The notes below the pieces were generated by a model. The model was not told where the DNA came from and ran no database searches. It saw only the letters and a program-made list of their open reading frames with translations. The position numbers and the translations under genes are program-made. A stretch of DNA of 64,000 nucleotides. Origin: Apis mellifera (lineage: Eukaryota > Arthropoda > Insecta > Hymenoptera > Apidae). Positions 1-12,679 of the stretch are shown here, piece after piece; position 1 is the first letter of the stretch; every line of letters starts with the position of its first letter. The stretch spans positions 3,319,032 to 3,383,031 of the forward strand of contig NC_037649.1 of the NCBI RefSeq assembly GCF_003254395.2, in the 5' to 3' direction.

Positions 1-143
1 TATAGTATTAATCAATATATGTATTATATTCACTAATCATTAATAATTAAATTATCTTTCATTGAATAACATTTTTAATATCATTCAATATCATATATAT
101 AAGAGAGCATATCTTATTTAAATGTTTACATAATATATTACAG

Positions 144-3100
144 GTATTCCTTCTGTAGCACCAATTGCACCCTTAAATACAAATCCAACGCCAATTGCTG
201 CTTTTGGTATGGGACAAACAATGCCTATACAATCATTATGTACTGCTATGATTGTTCCAATAACAGGTGGTTCTATCGTACCATCAGTTGCATCAATATC
301 TAGTGGTATGTATAATTTAAATTTTTAATTGTAAGATATTCTATTTTATCATAATTATTATACACTTTTTTTAGGAACTGGTGTAGTATCCACTTCCCCA
401 GTTGTAGGTTTACCTTTAGTATCTGCAACCACAACAAGTGGTACATTAGTAAATGGTGTAATTGCTCAAACACCAGTATCTACAAGTACACCATTAAGTA
501 CAATTGCACGTCCACCAAGTATAGATAGAGTTGGCTCAGTTGATTCACAACATAGTCAACATTCAGTAGGTTCCCCACAATCTGTAGAATGGGCAGTACC
601 TCATCAAACAAAATTAAAATATACTCAATTGTTCAATACTTGGGATAGGACACGATCTGGATTTCTCTCAGGTCCTCAAGCTAGAAATATTATGGTGCAG
701 TCACAGTTACCCCAACAAGTGTTGGCACAAATATGGTACAATAATCTAATAGCAGATATAAAGTTATTAAAAGATTTTTAAAATTTCTAATATATATATG
801 TTTAGGGCGTTAGCGGATATGGATTCAGATGGTCGTTTAAGTTGTGATGAATTTGTATTAGCAATGCATTTATGTGATATAGCTAAAATTGGTGAAAAAA
901 TTCCTAATACACTACCAACTGAACTTGTTCCACCTGCATTCAGACGTCAACGGCAAAGTAGCTTAACACTTTCACAAAGTGGTACAGAAAATGTAGATCC
1001 ATCAGCAGGTATGCCACAGGTAATTTCATATTTTCTTTATATTTAAATAAATATGTTGATATTATATTATAATATATATATATATTATTTATATTTATTA
1101 TTTATTAATTATTTTTTTATTATATATATTAATACATTATATATATTAATTATTTTTCTTAAAGACTTCTTTTGAAGATAAGCGCAAAGAAAACTTTGAA
1201 AAAGGACAAGCAGAACTAGAACGAAGACGTAAAGCTTTATTAGAAATTCAGCGTAAAGAACAAGAAGAACGCGAACGGAAAGAAAGAGAGGAAGCTGAAA
1301 AACAAGAAAAAATTAGGTAAGTAAGCGTTTGTTGAAGATTATATAAGATATAAATAAAAGTTATATATAAATTTTATTAATGTATTACTTTATTATTAAT
1401 GTATTTACTTTTTTAATTTAAAACAAAATAAATATTATTATACAGATTAGAGCAAGAAAGACGAAGACAAGCAGAAATTGAGAAACAAATGCAAAGACAA
1501 AAAGAAATTGAGCAAGAAAAAGAAGAACAACGAAAACGAGCTCAAGAACAAAGAGAAGCAGCGCGAAAGTATCTAAGCGAAATTTTTTTATATAAATTTG
1601 AATCATTAAAAATATCTTGTAATATTAATTAATTTTTTTAACAGAGAAATGGAGAGACAACGACAATTAGAATGGGAAAAACAAAAATCTCAAGAACTTC
1701 AAGCTCAAAGACAAAAAGAACAAGATGTATTACTTAAATTGAAAGCAAAAAATCAAACATTAACTATTGAATTAGGAACACTTGTAAGTATTAAAGAAAT
1801 AACTAATAAAAAAAATAATTAATATTTATGTAATTTCTTTTTATGATTAAGAATGATAAAGTGAAAGAATTATCGCAAAAAATTTGTGATACTCGAGTGG
1901 GTGTATCTAGTGTGAAATCAACTATTGATGGAATGCGATCAACACGCGATGCACAATTACAAGAAATGGCTGCTTTAAAAAATAAACTCCGGGAACAAAA
2001 TCAAAGATTATTAGCCTTGAGCCAAGAAAAAGCTCGGATTGAAGCAAAGAACAAATTAAATACAGCTATAGAATCGGCAGGTCAAGAAGCTATTAAAATG
2101 GCTTTTGATAACAAACAAATTACTTTAAAACAAATGAAGGATAAAATTGCTGATTTACAGCAACAGGTATAATAATTATCTCAATATATATATATTATAT
2201 ATAATAAAAATATTATAATTTTTGTATATTATTTTGTAAATTAATATTTATAGATTGATGTTAAAATGGCTGATATAGAAAATAATAACGGTCAGCTCCA
2301 AGATATTAAAACACAACTGGAAACTTTAATAACTGATTGTAAGAATCTTTATGTAACTTTCGAAGATAAAAAATTAAAAGTTTTAGAACTCAGAGCAAGT
2401 AATGATACCGGTGCTGGTACTGATTATACAACTTCTGCATGGGATGATAGTGCTTGGAATGATACTTCAGCAACAATTAATGATTCTACTTGGCCCGTTA
2501 ATGATACGACTACAATTAATACAGTGGAAGAAACTACTCCAGGAGTTATGAAATATAGAGCTTTATATGAATTTGTAGCTAGAAATCAAGATGAAATATC
2601 CTTTCAACCTGGTGATATTATTTTGGTATTATTATTATAAAAATATATTCATACATTAAAACAATAAGAAAAATAAAATTAAAATTAAATTATTTTTTTA
2701 ATACATAAATATATAGGTGCCACCCGTTCAAAACGCAGAACCAGGATGGATGGCAGGTGAAATTCGTGGTCATACTGGTTGGTTCCCTGAATCTTATGTA
2801 GAACCAATAGATAGTGGAACCGCAAATGATAATGCTTTCATACAACAAGATAGTGTGGAAAAGAGAACATTAGAGTTAGTTAATTAAACTAAAATCGTGT
2901 TTTATTTAAAAAAAAGAAACTTATAACTGATTATTATTTTTATTTTATTATAATTATTATCAGAGGAATTGCTGAAGTTCCTGAAAACGTATCTGACGCT
3001 GGATCACTTGATGAACCTCCTCCTGTCGAACCTCTTATACCTACTCCGGGATTAGGCACAATATGTGATATACAAGTAACAACTTTATATTATTATCATC

Positions 3101-3181
3101 CTACAATGGATCAACATCTTCCTTTTGAGAAGGGAGATATCATTAAAGTTGATGAACAGCAAGTTAGTATATAAGTATTTA

Positions 3182-3216
<35 letters not shown>

Positions 3217-3263
3217 TATATATATATATATAGTATATATATATATTTATATTTATCTATTAA

Positions 3264-3304
<41 letters not shown>

Positions 3305-3741
3305 GTTTGTTTTAATACTTTAGGGTGATTGGTGGCATGGTATATCCAATAGCGGAATTAAAGGATGGTTCCCAAAATCTTATGTGAAAGAAATTGTTGC
3401 TAATCAAAATACAGCAATAGTCGATGGTCTTAATGAATATTATGTAGCGTTATATCCATATGTTTCTACAGAAACTGGAGATTTAACTTTTAATCAAGGA
3501 GAAGTTATATTAGTCACTAAGAAAGAAGGTGATTGGTGGACAGGCATTATAGGAGATAGAAATGGAATTTTTCCTGCCAATTATGTAGAAAAATGCGATG
3601 TTCCAGACCAAGTAAGATAATAGATTTTTTTTTTAATTTATTAAGTGAAATTTGAATAACTTGAATTTCAATATAGAAAGCAATATAATTTAATATAATA
3701 TAATATTAACTTGTATATAATAAAACAATGTTTTGAAATTT

Positions 3742-3818
<77 letters not shown>

Positions 3819-4472
3819 TCAGGGTGCCTCTGTAATTACTAATATATCTGAAACAACTACAATTACTACGACAATTGAGGATACAACCACAAATAATCAT
3901 GAAATAGCTACTTCAGTCAACCAAACAATATTGGTTCGTAATGTTTTGATTTTAATGCTTTTATTTCATAGCTATTTTGAAAATATATTTTCTGTCTATT
4001 GTAAAAAATTGTTATTTAAAAATTATATTTTGAAAAGTTTAATAGATTTAAATATTAATGATTACTTTATATAGATGTATTAAAGCTAGATGTATATATA
4101 TATATATATATATATCTCATATTTAGCAAACAGAGAAAACCGCTGAGCAGCTCGAAGATGAAAGAGCAGCCGCGGAAGATAGAGCAGAATTGCCAGATTT
4201 TACTGCAATGGCTGCACAACAGGTAATTTAAAATTAATATAAATATATATATAATTTAGTAATATTATATTAATATTTAATGAAATTTAATTGTTCCTTT
4301 TTTATTGATGGTGTCCTATTATCGCAGTATTATAAGGTACTTTATTTATTAAAAAAATATATCTGTTAAATATATTAATATATGACTTAATATTCATGTT
4401 ACAATTTCGTAAATAAGATATTAATTTTTAATTATTTAAAAATTATAAACTATATAATATATACATAATAAA

Positions 4473-4537
<65 letters not shown>

Positions 4538-6115
4538 GTAAAAATTTATTTTTGTTCTTTTAATAGAGAGGAAGAAAACCTGAAATTGTACAAGTCATTG
4601 CACCTTATGAAGCTACTAGTTCTGAACAATTAGATTTACAAAAAGGACAATTAATAATGATTCGTAAAAAGACAGATAGTGGTTGGTGGGAAGGGGAATT
4701 ACAAGTATGTTGATTTATTGTTTATTATGGATTTGTATATTATCCATTATAATAAAATAATTAATTTTTCAACAACTATAGTATTTTTATTTTGTTTAGG
4801 CACGTGGTAAAAAAAGACAAATTGGTTGGTTCCCAGCATCTTATGTTAAACCTTTAACTAGTAGTAGTAATCGAAGTACACCTGTTTCTCATGGATATCA
4901 AGACTCTCCTACAGATCCAAATATTGGTCAGTATTTTTTAATTTTAATATTATTTAATATTATTTATTATTAAATATAATAAAAAATATAATAACTCATT
5001 TTATATATAGAGCGCGTTATGGCATTATATCCGTATCAAGCACAAAATGAAGATGAATTAAGTTTCGAAAAAGGTGATGTTATAACCGTACTTGCAAAAG
5101 ACGAAGCAGCATGGTGGAAAGGCGAATTAAACGGAATGTCTGGTGTTTTTCCCAGTAATTATGTATCTTCTATGTGTAAGTAAATTTTTTTATTTTAAAG
5201 TTTTATATTTTAGAGAATTTAAAATATTTATCTATCATAAGTTTTTATAAAAGGATAATTTTGAAATAGTTTTATAATATATTAACATAAAATTTATATG
5301 AAATAATAAATATAATTATTACTAAATAATTTTAATTACACGGATAGACGGACGACCGTCAGGTTTAGATTTTTTCTATTATAAAAATATAAATTGATTT
5401 AATAAAAATATAAAATTTTTAAAAATTTAATAAGGCAATTTATAATTTAATATGACGGTCGTTTAATAGGACCAGATAAAATAGGTTTTTAAATATTACT
5501 TTATCAATCAAATGTATTTAATATGTATATTTTAATATTGTATAATTTTTGTTTATTATAAAAATATATTTTTAGATAAGATTTATTTTTAGATAAATAT
5601 AGATTTTATATATGTTATATTTATTTAAATAATATTGTATATAATAATAATAATAAATAATATTTGAAATTAGCTATAAATTATAAACATAAATAGGATA
5701 TCAAATATTTCGATATATTTTCTTATTAAGATATAAATATTATTTGATTTTCATCATGATTTAGAAATAAATGTTAATTAATAATAAAATTATATAAAAA
5801 TATTTCTTTAATTACAATTCGCAAACTATATATAATATATGTCTGCTTTTTGCTCTGATATGTCTGCATTAAAATTTAATACTTTGGCTTAAAAAGTGGT
5901 ACATTTATATTATAATCGTTATTTTATTTCTGGTCTATTTAACGTTAATTTCTCGCGGAATCAATTGAGAAACATGTTTTCTCTATTATATAGCCTGCCT
6001 GTCTGCCTGCATGCCTGCCTGTCCGTCCGTCCGTTCGTCCGTCCGTCCGTCCGTCCGTCCGTCTGTCCGTTTGAGGTAGCTACTTCGTTTCAATAATAAA
6101 ATATTTATAAAATTT

Positions 6116-6157
<42 letters not shown>

Positions 6158-7971
6158 ATAACATTATTTAATATTATTATATTATATACTTCTCAATATA
6201 TAGTTTAATTTGTTTCTTTTTTATTTTAGATTAAAAATATTATAAAATTAATTATAATAAAAAATTTAAATTTACATTAGAGAAAAACATTTCATTTAAT
6301 AGATACATAATATAAAGATTTATAAATATATGATTATAATAATCATAAATCATTTTTTATTTATATAATTTTTATTAAACATATAATTATTTTATTTTAT
6401 TATTTTAAATGTATTATAATTTTATAAAGAGTGAAAATTTAATATTGAAAATAATATATATAAACGAAATATATATAAAACGAAATAGTTACTTCAAGCA
6501 ATTTAAATTTGAAATGATAAATACATTTGCCTACAATATTTCGAAAAAATTCTTTTACTAATTATTATCTTTCGCCTTGCTTAACGTGCAGCATAAAGGA
6601 TAGCAGAGCAGCACCGCAGCATTGCAGGCTAAAATAAAAACGTCTCAAGTGCAATAAGAATGATAGCAGTCCCTACATTGAACGAGACAACCAACAAGTC
6701 TCATCGGTGGAGACAGTGAGCATAAAAATGAAAAGAGAAAATGAAAAGAAAGACTCAAAGTTGGTTCTTTTTTTATATTACTCTAAATTATGAGTCTTTT
6801 TTTTTTGGTCAGGTCTGGTCAATCCTATTTGGTCCTTTATTTTCATTGTCATTCAAATTGTTACCATATATCTTAATAATCATTATTCTTTAAACTGTTG
6901 AATTTCTATATATGGATTACAAATGGAATTAGCATTGCGCAGTATTTATATAATATATTCATATAAGAAAGTGCTAAATATTGAATAGCTAATTAATATG
7001 TTACGACAACCACTTGATATGTGCACCAAATTCTACATCGAGTTTCTATTTTAATTCTGGACAGAATTTAAAAATCAATAAATATGATTTTTATGTCTAT
7101 TTGAAATAATATCTATTAATGATTAATATTTCAAATAAAAATAAAAAATAACATACATTTATTTAAAAAATTGTTTTAAAGAATAATATAATATTTTTTG
7201 TTTATATTAACACTTTTAGCCCAAAAAAAGAATAAAAAGAAAATAACAAAAATGATTATACTCAATGACATAATAGAATAAAAGCAATTTTTTGCTAGAG
7301 CAAAGACAATAAATATTGAAATATTTATTCAATATTCATATTTAATATTCTATATATTTAAAACATTCATATTGTATCTATTTGAACAACTATTTGTAAA
7401 TAAAAATATAAAGCATTATCAAATATTCAATATTGGGCTTAAAATGTTACATTAATAAAAATTATATGTATAAGTTCAATTACTATTCAATTTTTATAAT
7501 TGTAACTTTTGAAAAAAATTTTTTAAAATAATTAAATACCTTTTTTTTTTTTATTAGCATTAGTATATTATTTGGTGTACAATACAGATGGTTTGTACAA
7601 TTATATTGTGCCGAGGCCTAGAACAAAAATAATGAAATAAATTAATTAAATATGAATTAATTATTTTCCTGACTATCTTCTGAATAAAAAGAAAAAAAGT
7701 TGTTAAATCATAATTTTAAATATTTCATTTTTTTTCTGTAGATAAGTAAAAATTTTATTACAATGTATTTGAGTAATCTTAAAATTTTTTAAGAATTATA
7801 TAATCTAATTTTTTTCTTAAATCTTTTTTAATTTAAAATTCTAAATAAATAAAAATAAAGATAAAAAAAATATACATATTTAATATTGTGCATAATATTC
7901 ACAAAGAGAATGCAAATATCTCTTTTAATCACTTCAATAAGTTTAACCAAATTTGTTGTTCCTATTTATTT

Positions 7972-8027
<56 letters not shown>

Positions 8028-9602
8028 TATATATTTGTTTTCTTTTGATTTGTCTGATAATATAATAGAAATGATATGCTCCTTCTTCATAGCCTTTTAT
8101 TATAGAGCCTAACTCATCATTATCATTAATAATTATAAATTAGATAATTATTATGTCATTGGTGGGAATGATCTGTTAAATAATGTTATATTGAACCAGT
8201 TTTTCCATCAATTTATCTCTGAGTAAATTAATTTATACGATTTAAAATATCTAAATATTATTATGAAAATATGTTATATATTATATTTAATTATAAATTT
8301 ATTTTTTATATTTATTATTATTACATTATTGTTTTTAATTGTTTCATACTGAGATACTTAAATGTTATTATTTCAAAATGATACTATTTTTTATTAAAAT
8401 TTTTTTAAAATAAATTTTTTAAGTATTTCTATATTGCTTTTTAGTGTTTAAAATTTTATATATAAATTTTGTAAAACAATATAAAATATTTATTTTAAAA
8501 AATCATTGAAAACATTATGTTTATTCATTCCATTGGATCATTCAGGAATTTGATGGAATAACTAGTTTTGAATTATCGTAAAAGCGCACAGTAAATCAGC
8601 ATATTTATATACTAATTAATCCTTTTACACATTCTATATAACTCTTTGCAAGAAAAAGTGTATAAATATGCTTGATTATGAAATTAAATATTGTGTGCTT
8701 AAGTATTCTAGATGCGCTAATAATCTTGTAATCTTTATCTAACATGTTGACAATGTGTAAAGCAAGTTATGCAACTGGATATTCTTAGATAAAAAATATT
8801 GTAGTATTATATTCTTAAGATTGTTATTATTTACAAAATATCAATATTGTTTGTTGTAATATCGAATCTCATTATGAATCTCAAATTGTATGCGATATAT
8901 TTTGAATGAAGAGTTCTGTATGAGTGTGATTTTAATCATTCTATATCTATTACAGCTTTTGTTCACACTTCATGTGAATATATTTAAAATTTTTCATATG
9001 CATATACATGCTGTTCTTATACATATGTACACATATCCATACATAATATACAGACATGTTCACAAAATTATTAATTAAAATAAAGTATTTGTCTGTTGTA
9101 AAGTATTGTGTATAAAAATTGTTTATTAATGAATGTAACTCTATAACTGATTTAAATCTCTGTTAAAATATTTTATGATTTTAACATTCTATTTCAACAA
9201 TTTTTATAAAATTTTATTATCAAAATTTAAATATAATATTTTTTTATTTAAAATATAAATTTTTATTTAAAATAATTTATCAAAAATTAAAGTAAATTTT
9301 TTTTAGAAAGACACAAAGAAAGAACTTTTTACATACATTTTATGTGTAGTTAATGAGATGATAACTGACTTAATGGCTGGATTGGGTTCCATGGAAAAAA
9401 AACGACAAGAATACATTAAAGAACTTATCATGACTGAACAAGCATATATAGAAGATATGAGGCTTGTTCATGAGGTATTTTAAAATATATTATTAAATAT
9501 TATATATTATATTTAATATTATTAAATATATATTGTCTTTATATATTTAAAGTGAAATAGTTTGTAATAAAAAATTATTACAATGTTATTAATAATATTA
9601 AC

Positions 9603-9650
<48 letters not shown>

Positions 9651-12600
9651 TAGTATAATAATATATATATGTAATTTATATTTTAAAAAATAAAAATTTT
9701 TTCACAGGTATTTGAAAAACCTCTTATTGAAAGTTTAGTTTTAACAGTGGATGAAATAGATAAAATATTTGTTAACTGGAGAGATATTATTGCATGTAAT
9801 GATAATTTTTTGAGGTAATATTTCGTAAAATATTTTATTCAAAAAAATATATATACAATATCAATCAAAATTACTTATATACTTATTATACTCAAAATTA
9901 CTATACATTTTTTCAGAACATTACGAATACGACGAGATAATAGCGAAAGTGGGATTGTAAGAATGATTGGAGATATTTTATGTGAAAATGTAAATTTTTT
10001 TTATTTTTTATAACTGATTTTATTTTATAGATCCATATTTATAAATCATATAAAATTTTATATATACAAAATTTTTGTATTTTAGATTCCTAGAATGTCA
10101 GCATACATAAGATTTTGTAGTTGTCAGATATCTGCTGCTGTATATCTTCAAAGATTGACTGAAACTATACCGGAATTTGTTAAAGTTGCTCAAATTTGTC
10201 AACAAGATCCACGTACAAAAGGAATGCCTTTAAGTTCTTTCCTCATAAAACCAATGCAAAGAATAACAAAGTATCCTCTTATTATTAGCAAAGTACCTAT
10301 TTTTCATGTATTTAACTTTACGTATATAATAAATAAAGAATAAATATTATATGAATTTATTCTAATCATTTTAGATTTTGCAACATACTCCGATTGATCA
10401 TCCTGATAGGCAATATCTTCAAGAAGCATTAGCTAAAGCAGAAGAATTTTGTATTCAGGTAATACTCTGAAAATATTGATTCTTGAATAATTTATAAAAA
10501 ATTAAAAAAATATATATTATAATATTTATTTTTTGTTTATTTTTTATGTAGGTAAATGAAGGAGTTAGAGAAAAAGAAAATAGTGATAGATTAGAATGGC
10601 TTCAAACACACGTGGCTTGTGATGGTCTTGAAGAACAACTTATTTTTAATTCTTTAACCAATTCTTTAGGTCCACGAAAACTTCTTCATTTTAGTATACT
10701 CCATAAGGTATATAAAATCTAGATTATATAATCTTAGAAAATTTAGATAATCTTAAAAAAGATTACATTTTTTTATATTATATCTTCATATTTTAATTCA
10801 TATATTAAGTTTCATATTATAATTTTCATTTTTTTTTTTTTTTTTTTTTTAAGGCAAAAAGTGGAAAAGAACTTGTTGGATTTCTTACAAACGATTTTTT
10901 ATTATTTGCTCAACCAATATTTACCAAAAGATCTTTATCTAATGGACAACAATTTTCATTTGAGAGAAATGAAAATCAAAAATTTAAGATGTATAGAAAG
11001 GTATTCTATAATATAAATAAATTATCATATTAATATAATAATATTAACTAAAATTTTTTTTTTTATAGCCAATATTCTTAAATGAGTTATTTTTGGGTGA
11101 TTCAGAGACAAATGGTAATATTAATTTAGGTTTTAGCGAAAATACAGAAAACTCTAAAATACTCAGATTAAAAGATCACAAAAAACCAATAATATTATTA
11201 GCACCCACCCCAAGTGAATGTTCATTATGGGTTAAAAGAATTATAGAAGCAAAAAAAAAATTTATGGAAAATGAAAAATCACGTTTGCAAAAACAAAGAT
11301 CAAGTAAGTTATATTTATTCTCATTTTAATTTTTTTAATTTTTAAAAATTAAAAATTTGAGATATAAAATATTTCGTATTTGTCCTTGTTTTATTATGAT
11401 AGTGATATATTATCTTGTTATTGTGATAGTGAATGATATAAATATTCTATAATATTCTAATAATATACATTTATGAAATATTTATAATAAATTTGACATA
11501 TAGTAATATGTAAATGTGTATGAGTAAATAGAGCAGGCGCAATTTGGAGCTTGTGGCAGAATTCTTGTTACAGTGCTTGAAGGTTTCAATTTAAAGACAA
11601 TAACTGGTAAGTGAATGCTTATGCTTAAATTATTTATTTTTTTATGCATGTGCTTTTTAATTGCTTGTGCAGTTGCTTGGTGCTATTTATTATTTTGGTG
11701 TAAGTATATTATAAAAAGAGAAATAAAATAAAATTGTCAACAAATCATCAAAGATTATTTATACTTTAATTATAATTTCTATCTATGCAATATTATTTTA
11801 GTAACAAAAATTTGGCATGATTGTAGTTCGCAGAAGACCAGTTCAAGGTAAACTTCGATTAATAGTTAAGGAAGCTGAAGATTTAGTTATATTGAAGAAA
11901 GGTAAAATATTTTATTTGCATGCAAATTTTCAGATTCAATCCATGGATGGATATATACACATTTTTTTCTTCCATAATTATTGCATGTAATTTGTTTGTA
12001 ATTAAATTTAAAAGAAATTATTTCTCTCAATTGTAGATGATTTAATATCTAATAATATTAAACTTAATAACATTAATTATTCACATATTAATTTTAAAAG
12101 CCATGCAACTGCAATTTACTTTATGCATATAATTTTTGCTTCATTAATAATATAAATACTACAATTATTCTAATTGAAATTATATTTATTTTTATGTATT
12201 ATAATAATTATAATTCTAACAAAAAAATCTAATTACATAGGAAAATGTAATACATTTTGTAAAGTTAGTATGGGTTCGCAAGAACAAAGAACAGGCATTG
12301 TATCAGGAACTGATTGTCCTTTGTGGGATACATCAATGCAATTTCAAGTTAAAGATTTATACGAAGATACATTGTGTATTACAGTTTTTGATAAAGGCTA
12401 TTATAGTCCAGATGGTAAAATTAATTCCACAATTATATAAAATAATTAAAAATAAATTAATTAAGCATATTGTATTAATTAATTTTAATAATTTTTGAAT
12501 AAAAAAATGATTCAAATATTATTATAGAATTTCTTGGACGAGCAGAAATAAGAGTTGCTGACATAATGCGAGATAGCAAGGATTCTTGTGGACCAATACA

Positions 12601-12679
12601 AAAACGAATAGGATTACATGAAGTCGAAAAAGGTAGCGTTGTATTAAAATTGGATTTGCGACTCTTTGGTAATCAATAA
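144..12679 (+). CDS. Dap160: Intersectin / Dap160 endocytic scaffold and RhoGEF (5'-partial, spliced)
   Basis: Endocytic scaffold that links clathrin-coat, dynamin and Cdc42 actin machinery. Exons by splice sites and phase: 144-305, 375-735, 806-1019, 1165-1316, 1446-1568, 1645-1783, 1852-2166, 2254-2625, 2717-2874, 2964-3162, 3324-3611, 3823-3933, 4127-4222, 4328-4336, 4567-4704, 4800-4926, 5011-5175, 9311-9474, 9708-9814, 9917-9989, 10086-10292, 10375-10458, 10552-10707, 10854-11000, 11069-11303, 11532-11606 (or 11827-11901), 12241-12414, 12528-12679. They sum to 1,566 in-frame codons. Visible in order: proline/threonine linker, EH domain with the EF-hand loop DMDSDGRLSCDEF, a charged coiled coil (1165-2166), five SH3 domains with ALY(P/E) and WWxG...FP.(N/S)YV motifs, DH with KPMQRITKYPL, PH, and C2. 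The first EH domain must lie upstream of the window. The join across intron 5176-9310 (T|AC, YTKKEL) relies on an acceptor at 9310 and is the least certain junction. Identity is very secure. Confidence 0.95.
3185..3299. repeat. Interrupted (AT)n microsatellite in an intersectin intron
   Basis: Nearly pure alternating TA with a few TAGTATA and TTTAT interruptions. It fills most of the intron between exons 2964-3162 and 3324-3611. Confidence 0.9.
3743..3811. repeat. (AT)n microsatellite in an intersectin intron
   Basis: About 30 AT dinucleotide units ending a few bases before the acceptor at 3820-3822, where the repeat replaces the usual pyrimidine tract. Length polymorphism here could affect splicing of exon 3823-3933. 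Confidence 0.9.
4328..4336 (+). other. Candidate 9-nt microexon of intersectin (Tyr-Tyr-Lys)
   Basis: The nine bases TATTATAAG are flanked by a pyrimidine-rich tract ending in CAG and by a GTACTT donor. They sit alone between the exon ending at 4222 (phase 0) and the exon starting at 4567 (phase 0), so inclusion adds three residues just before SH3-D without shifting the frame. Skipping also keeps the frame. Vertebrate ITSN1 is known to carry a neuronal microexon in an SH3 domain, so tissue-regulated inclusion is plausible, but this particular exon is inferred from splice signals only. Confidence 0.5.
4478..4532. repeat. (AT)n microsatellite upstream of the SH3-D exon
   Basis: About 27 uninterrupted TA units, 35 bp before the exon at 4567. 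Confidence 0.9.
5990..6072. repeat. (GCCT)n-(GTCC)n tetranucleotide microsatellite
   Basis: A run of GCCT/GTCT units passes into about ten GTCC/GTCCGT units. It is markedly GC-rich inside an intron that is otherwise about 85% AT. It produces a spurious Arg-Pro-Ser-Val ORF. Confidence 0.9.
6119..6153. repeat. (AT)n microsatellite
   Basis: About 17 TA units inside the large intersectin intron. Confidence 0.85.
7978..8023. repeat. (AT)n microsatellite
   Basis: About 22 AT units inside the large intersectin intron. Confidence 0.85.
9607..9647. repeat. (AT)n microsatellite
   Basis: About 20 AT units in the intron following the first DH exon. Confidence 0.85.
11532..11606 (+). other. Alternative C2-domain exon a of intersectin
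   Basis: This 75-nt exon enters and leaves in phase 1. It encodes the linker and first beta strand of the C2 domain (GRILVTVLEGFNL). It follows TAG and ends at a strong GTAAGT donor. It is the more intersectin-like of the two candidates, as the family motif reads G-R-hydrophobic-V-x-V-x-E-G. Confidence 0.8.
11827..11901 (+). other. Alternative C2-domain exon b of intersectin
   Basis: A second exon of exactly 75 nt with the same entry and exit phase lies 220 bp downstream of exon a. It encodes GKLRLIVKEAEDL, which aligns with the C2 strand of exon a (GRILVTVLEGFNL), sharing the G, V, E and L positions. Acceptor is GTAG at 11826, donor GTAAAA at 11902. Either exon joins cleanly to the exon at 12241, so the pair looks mutually exclusive. 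Inclusion of both would stay in frame but would duplicate a strand. Confidence 0.65.

Larger units (their letters stand above)
5176..9310 (+). other. Large intersectin intron between SH3-E and the DH domain
   Basis: This 4.1-kb intron divides the scaffold half from the GEF half. Reading through the donor adds Cys-Lys and then TAA (5181-5183), so intron retention or an intronic poly(A) site would give a short isoform. It holds a (GTCC)n microsatellite, AT repeats, and a GC-richer patch at 6570-6740 with no convincing ORF. The acceptor used here (AG at 9309-9310) lies 4 bp after another AG that would cause a frame break. Confidence 0.6.

Noticed and set aside
3706..4074. ORFs with long Tyr-Ile repeats on both strands
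   Set aside because: They are translations of an (AT)n microsatellite fused to an intersectin exon or its antisense. The same holds for ORFs at 7888, 36754, 36770 and 52018.
6570..6740. Possible alternative 3' exon of intersectin inside the large intron
   Set aside because: An acceptor before CAGAGCAGCACCG would give a short tail and stop, but support is only one weak AG; no protein-like conservation is visible.
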